From Aquipseudomonas alcaligenes NBRC 14159 (GTDB lineage Bacteria > Pseudomonadota > Gammaproteobacteria > Pseudomonadales > Pseudomonadaceae): a DNA stretch of 64,000 nucleotides. The notes under the pieces are model-generated. The model did not search any database. It was given only the letters and a program-made list of their open reading frames with translations, and was not told the DNA's origin. Below are positions 9,496-17,445 of this stretch, piece after piece (position 1 is the first letter of the stretch; the number at the start of each line of letters is the position of its first letter). Location: positions 1-64,000 of the forward strand of contig NZ_BATI01000032.1 in NCBI RefSeq assembly GCF_000467105.1, read 5' to 3'. The translations under genes and the position numbers were made by a program.

Positions 9496-10138
9496 TTTCC
9501 TGCCACCTTTTCTCCAGCCGGGCGCCCAGCTGGGCCACCACCAGGCTCATGACGTAGTAGATGAGGCCGGCGATGCACAGCACCAGCAGCGGCTCCTGAA
9601 TACGGGTAACGATGGTCTGCGAGGCGCGCAGCAGCTCGACGATGCCGATCCACATGACCAGCGCGGTGTCCTTCATCACGCTGAGCACCAGGTTGAGCCA
9701 GCCGGGGAAGGCCACGCGGGTGGCGATCGGTAGCACGATGTAGCGCAGGTCCTGGCTGTAGCTCATGCCCAGCGAACGCGCGGCGCGGCGCAGGTTGGGC
9801 GGCACGGCCAGCACGCCGCTGCGCACCACCTCGGTACAGAAGGCTGCGGCATACACGCCGAGCACGATGCAGCCGACGGTGAAGGCGCTCATGTCCATCC
9901 CGGCGATGCTTTTGAGGGCATTGAACAGGACGAACTGGATCAGCAGCGGCACGCTGCGGAACACGTCGAGCACCCAGGCCAGCGGCAGGGTGGCGCGCGG
10001 CAGGGCGGCGCGCAGCAGGCCGAACAGCACGCCGGCCAGGGTGCCGATGAGCATGGCGCCGGCGGTCAGCTTGAGGGTGACCCAGGCACCCTGCAGCATG
10101 AACAGCAGGTCGTTGGAGGTGAGGCTGGTATCGAACAT
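9488..10138 (-). CDS. polar amino-acid ABC transporter permease 2
   Basis: 216-residue HisM/GlnP-type permease with about five membrane segments. The first spans roughly residues 20-45 after the short periplasmic start MFDTSLTSNDLL. The EAA-type loop that docks on the ATPase is the SGVLAVPPNLRRAARSLGMS region (about residues 108-127). Pairs with permease 1 (13 nt upstream) to form the channel and overlaps the ATPase gene by 8 nt. The EAA-loop form RRAARSLGMS, in place of the usual EAARSLG, is typical of this clade. Confidence 0.9.
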   Translation of the reverse strand: MFDTSLTSNDLLFMLQGAWVTLKLTAGAMLIGTLAGVLFGLLRAALPRATLPLAWVLDVFRSVPLLIQFVLFNALKSIAGMDMSAFTVGCIVLGVYAAAFCTEVVRSGVLAVPPNLRRAARSLGMSYSQDLRYIVLPIATRVAFPGWLNLVLSVMKDTALVMWIGIVELLRASQTIVTRIQEPLLVLCIAGLIYYVMSLVVAQLGARLEKRWQEND

Positions 10139-10151
10139 GTGCGCGCCTCCC

Positions 10152-10817
10152 TCAGTAGCGGAACAGACGCCAGGCCATCAGGCGTGCGGCGAGCACGATG
10201 GTCTTGGCGATCAGGTAATAGAGCACCGCCGCGATGGCGAAGTACTCGAAGGTACGGAAGGTCTTCACGTTGTAGTCCTGGGTGACCCCGGTGAGGTCGT
10301 TGTTCAGCCCGACGATGACCCCCAGCGAGGTCATCAGCACGGCCCAGACCATCTGGTTGGACAGCGGATGGAAGACGATGCGCAGCAGCTGCGGGACGAT
10401 GATCAGGCGGTAAGCCTGGAAGGCGCTCATGCCCAGCGAACGGGCCGCCTTCATCTGCGTCTCCGGCACCGCCTTGAGGCCGCCGCGGAAGTTCTCCGCT
10501 AGGTAGCCGGCGTTGTTGAAGGTGATCCCCGCGACCAGGGCGACCCAGGAGCTGACGTGCAGGCCGAAGCTGCCGAGGCCGAAGTAGAGGATATAGATCT
10601 GGAACAGCGACGGGGTGTTGCGCGCGATGGACACCCAGGTGTTGGCGAAATGCCGTGGCACCGGGTGCTGCATCTGCCGCATCACCGTCAGCAGCAGGGC
10701 GATCAGGGTACCCAGGAGCATCGACAGGGCTGCCGTCTCCAGGGTCACCCAGGCGCCCGCCAGCATGTCCGGCAGGGCCTTGAAGGCCGAGCGCCAGTGG
10801 AAGGAGTAATCGAACAT
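10152..10817 (-). CDS. polar amino-acid ABC transporter permease 1
   Basis: 221-residue inner-membrane permease of the HisQ/GltJ type. The N-terminus MFDYSFHWRSAFKALPDML is followed by hydrophobic segments. The docking loop GGLKAVPETQMKAARSLGMS (about 112-131) is close to consensus. Starts 3 nt after the aconitase-X gene ends, so it is part of the same transcript: binding protein, aconitase X, permease 1, permease 2, ATPase, Ser/Cys epimerase-like protein. Confidence 0.92.
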   Translation of the reverse strand: MFDYSFHWRSAFKALPDMLAGAWVTLETAALSMLLGTLIALLLTVMRQMQHPVPRHFANTWVSIARNTPSLFQIYILYFGLGSFGLHVSSWVALVAGITFNNAGYLAENFRGGLKAVPETQMKAARSLGMSAFQAYRLIIVPQLLRIVFHPLSNQMVWAVLMTSLGVIVGLNNDLTGVTQDYNVKTFRTFEYFAIAAVLYYLIAKTIVLAARLMAWRLFRY

Positions 10818-10820
10818 CGA

Positions 10821-12590
10821 TCAGCGTGTCCCTTGGGGTGGAAGTTGACCCAGCCAGGCTGGGAGTTGTCCCTGGTTGCGCCCCGTGCAGGCGGCCTCGA
10901 CGCACGCGGCGAGATTGCCGAAATGCACCTGGCGGCCGGCCAGGCCGGGGGCGTAGTGGGCGTACTTGCCCGAATTGGTCATCAGGTTGCGGCTGCCCGG
11001 CGGTACCACCGGCTCGCCGAGCATGCACCAGCAGGTATCGGTGATCAGGCACGCGCCGAAGCGCTCCAGCGTGGCCACATGGCCGGCGGCCGTGGCCTGT
11101 TCGTGCACGGCGCGGCCGCAGGTCACCACCAGGGCGGTGTCCGGGTGGCGCTGGCGGCCCGCGCAGAGTTCGGCCAGGCGCGCCAGCTCGGTGGCCGAGC
11201 AGTGCGGGTTGCCCAGGGCCACCAGGCTGACTTCGGCCGAGTCGGCGCCGTTCAGCTCCCACCAGCTGTCCAGCAGGTCGGCGAGGCTCACCCGCAGCTG
11301 CCGGGTGGGCGCCCTGCCGCCGAGGGCGCTGGCCACATCCGGCGCCTCGGGAGTAACCCCGGCGATATGGAACATGGGCGCCGCCGAAGTGGTGGCGAAG
11401 GCGGCGCCGAAGGCCTTGAGGTCGTCGCTGTTCGGCGCGCTGCGTTCCAGGCCGCTGAGCACCGGGATGTCGACGGTGCAGAGCAGGCCGACGTGGTAGC
11501 CGAGCAGCGGCCAGAAGCTGTCGTCCGCGTCCTGCGGGGTTTCCACCTCGATCAGCAGGCGCGCGTGGCGGCCCTCGTCGAGGTGGCTGCCGCTGCGCGG
11601 TGCGCGGCCGGTGAGGGCGATGCAGATGTCCAGGTAGTCCGGGTACTTGAGGGTACGGGCGCCCAGCACGCTGTTGGCGTAGACCACGGCGTTGGACTCG
11701 GCCCAGACGATCTGCTCGCCGGCCTTGGGCGCGCTGTCCAGCAGGTAGGGCGCGCAGGTGAAGCTGAGCGCCGCACCCATCGCCATGTAGACGTCGCCAA
11801 GCTCGCTGGCCGGCTCGCCGAAGGCCGGGTCGATACCCAGCGCGCGCCAGCGGCGCTGGTCCACCGAGATCGAGTTGAGGGTGGTCGGTACGCTGACCTT
11901 CGCCCCCCAGTCGAGCAACTGGCGGGCGAAGCGCAGGCAGGCCGGGCCGGTGTAGATGCAGCCGTCGATGTGCGCCTGGGTCACGTCGAGCAGCTCGCGC
12001 GCGCCCTGCAGCTCGGCCATGCGCAGCACCAGCTGCATGGCCACCTGGGCGGCGCGGCCCTGCTCTCCGGCGAGGATGGCGCGGTCACCGGCGCTCAGCG
12101 TCAGGCTCGGCGGATGGCTGCCGTCGTGGGCGATCGGCGTGGCCTGCCAGCCGTCGGCCGGCGCGCTGTCGAACACCTGCAGGCGCGTGCCGTCTACCCG
12201 CACGCTGGAGCCGGCATGGGCGGCCAGGTCGGCGAAGGCGGCGTGGCCGATGCACAGCACCGGCAGCTGCACGTCGAACACATGCTCGGCGACCAGGGCG
12301 CCGAGGGTAAGAATCTCGTCGGGTTCGGCCAGCACCAGCGCTGCCGGTGCCGGACCGTTGAGGATCAGTTCCAGCAGGACGCTGCTGCCGGTGCAGGAGC
12401 CGCGTCCGCTGGGAATGGCCAGCACGCGCCCGGCCAGGGATTGCCCGCTCAGCGGGTGGTGACGGTCGATCACCTCGCCGCTGAACGGGTCGACGCCGCC
12501 CCAGAAGCTCAGGCCCAGGTCGGCGTGGAGCAGGCTGCCCTGCCCCCGTCCCGCGACCAGACTGCGACCCTCGATGGACAGTACGGACAT
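10821..12590 (-). CDS. aconitase X type I, probable cis-3-hydroxy-L-proline dehydratase
   Basis: 589-residue single-chain aconitase X (fused DUF126 + DUF521). The small swivelling domain fills residues ~1-150 with the PSGRGSCTGSSVLLE motif. The large domain follows (DVTQAHIDGCIYTGPACL, SVPTTLNSISVD, ESNAVVYANSVLG), with further Cys such as in SFTCAPY available for the iron-sulfur cluster. Characterised bacterial type I enzymes dehydrate cis-3-hydroxy-L-proline to delta1-pyrroline-2-carboxylate, which the reductase at 3769 would turn into proline. I prefer the second ATG (12590), which has GGGAG at good spacing; a start at 12596 would add two residues. It lies unusually between a binding-protein gene and its permeases, as I recall for PA1259 in P. 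aeruginosa. Confidence 0.85.
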   Translation of the reverse strand: MSVLSIEGRSLVAGRGQGSLLHADLGLSFWGGVDPFSGEVIDRHHPLSGQSLAGRVLAIPSGRGSCTGSSVLLELILNGPAPAALVLAEPDEILTLGALVAEHVFDVQLPVLCIGHAAFADLAAHAGSSVRVDGTRLQVFDSAPADGWQATPIAHDGSHPPSLTLSAGDRAILAGEQGRAAQVAMQLVLRMAELQGARELLDVTQAHIDGCIYTGPACLRFARQLLDWGAKVSVPTTLNSISVDQRRWRALGIDPAFGEPASELGDVYMAMGAALSFTCAPYLLDSAPKAGEQIVWAESNAVVYANSVLGARTLKYPDYLDICIALTGRAPRSGSHLDEGRHARLLIEVETPQDADDSFWPLLGYHVGLLCTVDIPVLSGLERSAPNSDDLKAFGAAFATTSAAPMFHIAGVTPEAPDVASALGGRAPTRQLRVSLADLLDSWWELNGADSAEVSLVALGNPHCSATELARLAELCAGRQRHPDTALVVTCGRAVHEQATAAGHVATLERFGACLITDTCWCMLGEPVVPPGSRNLMTNSGKYAHYAPGLAGRQVHFGNLAACVEAACTGRNQGQLPAWLGQLPPQGTR

Positions 12591-12615
12591 CGTCATCTCT
12601 CCCGGGCGCGCGCGA

Positions 12616-13434
12616 TCAGTAGTACACGCCGGGCACGGTCAGGTTGGCCGGCTTGATCTCGTCGCCGACCCACTTCTTCCACAGCTCGTCGTAGCGGCCG
12701 TTACGCACCTGCTGGTTGACGAACAGGTTGAGGTAGTTGAGCAGGCCGTACTCGCTGCGCTTGGCCGCCAGGGACACGTAGTCGACCACGTAGGGCGCGT
12801 CACCGGCGACTTTCAGGCCCTTGTACTTGCCGGACTTGAGGGTGGCGGCGGCCACTGTGTTGGTTACCACGGTGGCGTCGATATGGCCCTGGGCCACGGC
12901 GAGGATGGTGTCGTTCTGCGACTGGTAGGCGCGGAAGCTGCCTGTGCCCCAGGCCTTCTGGTCCTTCTCCAGGGCGATGGCCTCGTAGGTGCCGCTGGTG
13001 TTGCCCAGCTTCTTGCCCTTGAGGTCGGCGTAGCTGTTCACGCCAGCATCTTCGCGGGTCAGCACGACCATCTGGAAGGCGAAGTAGGGGATGGTCATGC
13101 CCACGGTCTTGGCGCGCTCCAGGGTGTCGGAGGTGGAGGCGACGATCACGTCGGCGCGGCCGGAAACCAGCGCCGGGATGCGGTCGGGGAAGGGCGTTTC
13201 GACCACTTCCGGTTCCACGCCGAGGACCTTGGCCAGGTCGGCGCAGTAGTCCACGTCGAAGCCGGCCGGATTGTTGTTCTCGTCGCGGAAGCCCATGGGC
13301 GGGAAGTCCAGGGTCACGGCGCAGCGCAGCTTGCCGGACTCGATGATGTCATCGAGCTTGTCGGCCTGGGCGGTGGCGGCCAGGGAAGCGCTGAGTGCGG
13401 CGCCGAGGGCGATGGCGAGGGTCTTTCTATTCAT
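12616..13434 (-). CDS. periplasmic amino-acid-binding protein (hydroxyproline uptake)
   Basis: 272 residues from the ATG at 13434, chosen because GAGG lies 7 nt before it; an ATG 12 nt further out lacks a site. The signal peptide runs to about residue 24 (SLAATAQA|DKLDD). The mature part is a type-2 periplasmic binding fold: FPPMGFRDENNNPAGFDVD at the start of lobe 1, and GRADVIVASTSDTLER. This is the SBP_bac_3 family used for polar amino acids. First gene of the transporter operon. The operator TTCGTATACGAT lies ~55 nt upstream, so substrate induction through the GntR regulator and/or the adjacent AraC protein is likely. Confidence 0.92.
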   Translation of the reverse strand: MNRKTLAIALGAALSASLAATAQADKLDDIIESGKLRCAVTLDFPPMGFRDENNNPAGFDVDYCADLAKVLGVEPEVVETPFPDRIPALVSGRADVIVASTSDTLERAKTVGMTIPYFAFQMVVLTREDAGVNSYADLKGKKLGNTSGTYEAIALEKDQKAWGTGSFRAYQSQNDTILAVAQGHIDATVVTNTVAAATLKSGKYKGLKVAGDAPYVVDYVSLAAKRSEYGLLNYLNLFVNQQVRNGRYDELWKKWVGDEIKPANLTVPGVYY

Positions 13435-13488
13435 GTGCAGCCTCATGTGTGTCTGATGGTTGGCAGATGAAACAGATGTATCTTGAAT

Positions 13489-13500
13489 TTCGTATACGAT
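13489..13500. promoter_or_regulatory. predicted GntR operator, site 2
   Basis: TTCGTATACGAT lies upstream of the binding-protein operon and differs from site 1 by one base. It lies in an A/T-rich stretch suitable for a promoter. Confidence 0.68.
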
Positions 13501-13704
13501 ATTTGATTAGCAAGGGCTGTGCCGGATTGCCCGGAGCAGACGCGATGAATCGCCCAGCCCGCGCCACATCGGCCCGGACGGCTGGATGCAGCGGTGACTG
13601 AAAGACTAGTCGGCCCTTTTCGTGACCGCTTGGTGTTACAGAACGAAGCATGGATGCGCCGGCGTGCCCACAAACGGAACACGACGGGTTGCACCCGGCG
13701 CTCG

Positions 13705-14487
13705 TCAGGGCTGGCGGTGGGAGTCGCGGTACTGGCTGGGGGAGAGGCCGGTGAGGGCCTTGAACTGGCGGCTGAAGGCGCTGTGGTCGGTGTAGCCGCA
13801 GCGCAGGGCGATCTCGGTGATCGGCAACTCGCCGAGCAGCAGCTGCGAGGCCGCGCCCAGGCGCGCCTTGTGGATCATCTGCCGCGGGGTGAGCTGGAAG
13901 ATGCGCTTGCAGTGGCGTTCCAGCTGCGCCACCGAGAGGCCGGCGATGGCGGTCAGCTCGGCCAGGCTGATCGGCTGGGCGTAGTGCTGGCGGATGTGTT
14001 CGTCCACCGCCGCCAGCTTCTGATAGGCCGGGTGCGCGGCCTGAGCCGCCGGCAGGTCGCAGGAGATGCCGGCCATGCCGATGACCTGTCCGGAGAGATT
14101 GCGCAGCGCCAGCTTGTGGGTCAGGCACCAGCCGGGCTGGCGGCCGGGGTAGAGGTGCAGCTCCAGCTGGTCGGCGAGCAGGCTGCCAGCTTCCAGAACC
14201 TCTTTATCCTGGGCGGTGTAGAGCGGGCCGAAGCGCGAGGGGAACACTTCCTCGGCGGTGCGCCCGAGCAGCTCGCTCTTGTCGCGGTAGCCGCAGCGGG
14301 TGGCCAGGGTCTGGTTGACCAGCACGTAGCGCGCCTGCGCGTCCTTGACGAAGAACACCACGCCGGGCATGGCATCCAGCAGCGGGGCAACGGCGCTCAG
14401 GCTGGCGAGCAGGCTGGGCAGGTCGGCGGGAGCGGTGGACGGCAGCAGGTCGAGCATGGGACAGGCACTGGCCTTCGGGGCGCCCAT
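13705..14487 (-). CDS. lhpR: AraC-family regulator with PAS domain (LhpR-like)
   Basis: 260 residues. Residues ~35-150 form a PAS-type sensor (AMPGVVFFVKDAQARYVLVNQ, followed by GYRDKSELLGRTAEEVF). Residues ~165-257 form the AraC double helix-turn-helix ending GYTDHSAFSRQFKALTGLSPSQYR. LhpR of P. aeruginosa, the activator of hydroxyproline genes, has this same PAS-AraC layout and sits at the same place between the transporter operon and the dehydrogenase genes. No clear ribosome site precedes either Met1 or Met11, so the start is uncertain by 10 residues. Inducer binding at the PAS domain is inferred. Confidence 0.85.
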   Translation of the reverse strand: MGAPKASACPMLDLLPSTAPADLPSLLASLSAVAPLLDAMPGVVFFVKDAQARYVLVNQTLATRCGYRDKSELLGRTAEEVFPSRFGPLYTAQDKEVLEAGSLLADQLELHLYPGRQPGWCLTHKLALRNLSGQVIGMAGISCDLPAAQAAHPAYQKLAAVDEHIRQHYAQPISLAELTAIAGLSVAQLERHCKRIFQLTPRQMIHKARLGAASQLLLGELPITEIALRCGYTDHSAFSRQFKALTGLSPSQYRDSHRQP

Positions 14488-14546
14488 TCTGCGCAGCGAG
14501 GTTCGGCGGGGACAAGTGGCCCGCCGCGTTGCGGGCCACTCATGGG

Positions 14547-16718
14547 TTACTGCAGGCGTACGCTGTAGTCCTCCACTTCGCCGTAGTTGAAGCTGCCGCA
14601 GGGCACGGGCGCGGCGTTGTAGCGCATGGCGATGCGCAGGCGCGTTTTGCCCGCCGGGGCGTTGGCCGGCACGCTCAGGTTGCCGCTGGCCACGGTGCTG
14701 AGGGCGCGGCCGGAGCTGTACACCTCTTCGCCGGCATCGAGGAAGTCACCGTCCTTGTTCAGGTCGATCCAGGCCTTCCAGTACTCGGGGTAGGCGCGCC
14801 CGGAGAACTGCGGGGTCAGGCGCAGGCTGTTGGCGCCACGCTGCAGGTCGATCACCTGGGCGGTGAAGTCGCTGTAGGTGCTGGCGCCGGAGCTGCGGCT
14901 GAAGGTGCCGACCTGCACCTGGCCGATCCATTCGGCATTGGCGTTGCCGCTGGCAGCGCTGCAGTAGCTGGGCTGTGGCGTACCCTCGCCGATCACCAGG
15001 AAGCTGGCGCTGACCGCGCCCCAGCTGCCGCCGGCGTCACGGGCGCGCACGTAGAGCAGGTGCTTGCCGGTGGCCAGGCCGGTGGTGTCGACGCTGCCGC
15101 TGAGGCTTTCGCTCTTGGCGTTGAAGGCGCCGTCCTGCGGCAACAGGGCGATCGGCGTGGCGCCGGCCTCCCAGGGCGCCTTGTCGAGGTAGTACTCGGC
15201 GGCGGCGATGTTCTGCGTGGCCTCGGTGCCGTTGGCAGTGCTGAAGCGCAGGTCGCTGGCCGTGGCGCTGAGCGTCACCGGCGTGCCGGCCGGCACACCA
15301 TCGGTGGCGGCGCCGCCGCTCAGGGTAACGCTGGCCACGTCGGGCCCGGCCGGCGTGATGTATGGCGTACGCACCACCTTGGCGGCATAGATCAGCGCCG
15401 GTAGGTTCTTCGGCTTCACCGTGTTCTGGTACACGGCGCAGGTCTGGAAGAACTGCGTGCCCAGCTCGAAGGTGTAGGCGGCCACGCCCAGTTCGCCGTA
15501 GCTGACGCCGTCGCTGGTGCCGTCGGTGGGGTAGAGGCCGACCGACTGCTGCGGGGTGTAGCCGTTGAAGAAGGCGAACTTGCGTCCCAGGGTCTGCAGC
15601 GCGGTGCCGTTGGGCGCAGCCTGGCTGGTGTCGCCCCAGGGCCAGAGCACCAGTTCGCTGTAGCTGTGGATGTCCAGGTGGATGCCGCTGGTGCTGCTCG
15701 GCGCCGCGTCGCCACGGTTGGGTCCGCGGCGGTCCGGCCACAGGCTGCGCGCATAGGCCTCCAGGGTCTGCACCTCCGGCTCGGAGCCGGCACTGGGGCC
15801 GCGGTAGGTGTCGTTGCACTGGGCGCCGCTGGAGCCCTGGCCGTTGGTGCTGTTCCAGCCGAAGCTGAAGTTGCGGTTGAGGTCGGCGCCGCGGCTGTTG
15901 CTGTTCGGCCCGCAGTAGTTCTGGTTGGTGTTCTTGCGCCAGGACAGCCCGGTCTCGGCCTTCTTGCGACCGTCCGGGTTGGTGTGCAGCAGCAGATGCA
16001 CTTCGTGATGGTCGAGAATCCAGGTGGCATCCGCGTCCACGCCGTAGCCATCGACCAGCCAGCGGGCGAAGGCCAGCACCAGCGGCGCGGTGGTGTACTC
16101 GCGGGCGTGGATGGCGCTGTTGATCAGCAGCTTGGGCTTGTCGCCGGGCTTGTCCTTGTTGGTCAGCTTGAGCACGCCGATGTCATAGCCGCCGAGGCCT
16201 TGGGTCTTCTCCCAGGACTGGCCGACGTTCAGCCATTCGGCCAGCTGCGGGCGCTGGCTGGCCATGCCGGCGGCGGCCGCGTATGTCTCCTCCACCGTCT
16301 CGTAGCAGGCGTAGCCGGGAATGCTGGCGATGCTCACGTCGCTGGCCGCGCTGCTGCTCAGGCTGCGCTGCTGCAGGCGTTGCTGGATCTTGCCGAGGAT
16401 CTGGTTGCGCTTGGCGATGAAGTCGTCGGCCACTGCGAAGGTGAAGCCGAACACGGCCAGCTTCTGCTGTTCTTCCTCGGTCAGCTCCATGATCAGGTAG
16501 CCCTGCTCGTAATGCGATTCGAGCAACTGGCCGTGGAAGCTGATGGCGGCCTTGCGGGCGATCTCCAGGTTGGGGAAGAAGGCCTTGTACACCTGGTTGT
16601 TGGCTTTCTCCTGCTCCAGCAGGAGAAAGTCGTCCTGGGCCTGGGTCTCGTTGCTGGCCTGGGCCGCCTGCAGCACGCAGAGCGCGGCGATGGCGAGGGT
16701 TAACTTCCGCTTTATCAT
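14547..16718 (-). CDS. secreted M14-family zinc carboxypeptidase with C-terminal GEVED domain
   Basis: 723 residues from the ATG at 16718 (AGGAAC before it); longer in-frame starts lack ribosome sites. Signal peptide to about residue 21 (LQAAQA|SN). A prodomain-like region runs to ~130. The M14 catalytic domain has zinc ligands in INSAIHAREYTTA (His204, Glu207) and a later His in LDIHSYSEL, with the substrate-binding HTNPDGR motif. The C-terminal ~130 residues are a beta-sandwich ending in NYGEVEDYSVRL, a GEVED domain often found on secreted enzymes. It would trim C-terminal residues from peptides outside the cell. Being inside the hydroxyproline island, it may release hydroxyproline from collagen-type peptides, but that link is inference. 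Confidence 0.9.
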   Translation of the reverse strand: MIKRKLTLAIAALCVLQAAQASNETQAQDDFLLLEQEKANNQVYKAFFPNLEIARKAAISFHGQLLESHYEQGYLIMELTEEEQQKLAVFGFTFAVADDFIAKRNQILGKIQQRLQQRSLSSSAASDVSIASIPGYACYETVEETYAAAAGMASQRPQLAEWLNVGQSWEKTQGLGGYDIGVLKLTNKDKPGDKPKLLINSAIHAREYTTAPLVLAFARWLVDGYGVDADATWILDHHEVHLLLHTNPDGRKKAETGLSWRKNTNQNYCGPNSNSRGADLNRNFSFGWNSTNGQGSSGAQCNDTYRGPSAGSEPEVQTLEAYARSLWPDRRGPNRGDAAPSSTSGIHLDIHSYSELVLWPWGDTSQAAPNGTALQTLGRKFAFFNGYTPQQSVGLYPTDGTSDGVSYGELGVAAYTFELGTQFFQTCAVYQNTVKPKNLPALIYAAKVVRTPYITPAGPDVASVTLSGGAATDGVPAGTPVTLSATASDLRFSTANGTEATQNIAAAEYYLDKAPWEAGATPIALLPQDGAFNAKSESLSGSVDTTGLATGKHLLYVRARDAGGSWGAVSASFLVIGEGTPQPSYCSAASGNANAEWIGQVQVGTFSRSSGASTYSDFTAQVIDLQRGANSLRLTPQFSGRAYPEYWKAWIDLNKDGDFLDAGEEVYSSGRALSTVASGNLSVPANAPAGKTRLRIAMRYNAAPVPCGSFNYGEVEDYSVRLQ

Positions 16719-17004
16719 GCTTGAGTTCCTATCCATGTGTTGTTGTGTCGCTATGCCCGATAAGGCAAAGGCGGTTTCTCGCGCCTTCTTGTGGAAGGCG
16801 CCTGGACGTGCGGCAGTGGAAGCTCTGGCTGACGACTGCACAGGCGCGGGGAAATCCCTTCCTGGCCTTGGGGGTACAGGTGGCCGGTCTGACAACGAGA
16901 GTGCGAGAAAACCTAGAAGCCCTTCCGAGGGCTGTCAATTTCTCGCAGGATGGCGGAGTTTTTTCTGTAGATCGCTGCAGATACTAATGACATGGTGGCA
17001 ATTT

Positions 17005-17445
17005 ATGCGTCGATCGAAGTCGCTCGCCTTTCTTCTGCCCTTGCTCCTGGCCCTGGGCTGCAGTGCCGGGCCGACCGCTGAGGACCCACTCGCTGCGGAG
17101 TGGGCGCAGCTGCGCCAGCAGCACGGGCATTTCGACGGCAGCCCCTGGCGCCGGGATCTGGATGCCTGGCAGGGGCGCAAGCACCAGCTGATGCAGGACC
17201 TGGCCGAGCGGCTGTTGCAGGAGCGGCCCGATGGCGCCGGCGTGCGCAGGCTGATGGGTGAGCCGGATCGCCAGGTGGCGCCTGGCACCGCTGAGCATGC
17301 CGACTGGCTGCGCCGTACCGAATGGCGCGGCGCGCCGGCTGGCGCGCTGTGGAGCTACCACTGGCGTGGCGAGCACGACCAGCTGCTGGTGGCCCTCGCC
17401 GGCGAGCGGGTGGTGGCGGTGGGCTGGCTCTACGCCTGGGAGTGA
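17005..17445 (+). CDS. putative lipoprotein of unknown function
   Basis: 146 residues. The N-terminus MRRSKSLAFLLPLLLALGC is a lipoprotein signal with lipobox LALGC (Cys19), so the mature protein would be anchored in the envelope. The rest is polar and Trp-rich, including GSPWRRDLDAWQGRKHQLMQ, RRLMGEPDR and ending VVAVGWLYAWE. The RRLMGEPDR...WSYHW arrangement resembles small SmpA/BamE-like outer-membrane folds, but only weakly. An alternative start 18 nt upstream would spoil the lipoprotein signal. The 3' end overlaps the convergent dehydrogenase gene by 16 nt. It is the only plus-strand gene in this part of the island. Confidence 0.75.
   Translation: MRRSKSLAFLLPLLLALGCSAGPTAEDPLAAEWAQLRQQHGHFDGSPWRRDLDAWQGRKHQLMQDLAERLLQERPDGAGVRRLMGEPDRQVAPGTAEHADWLRRTEWRGAPAGALWSYHWRGEHDQLLVALAGERVVAVGWLYAWE

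Noticed and set aside
16719..17004. Possible gene between the carboxypeptidase and the lipoprotein
   Set aside because: Frames here have no ribosome site or recognisable product. The interval fits two divergent promoters.
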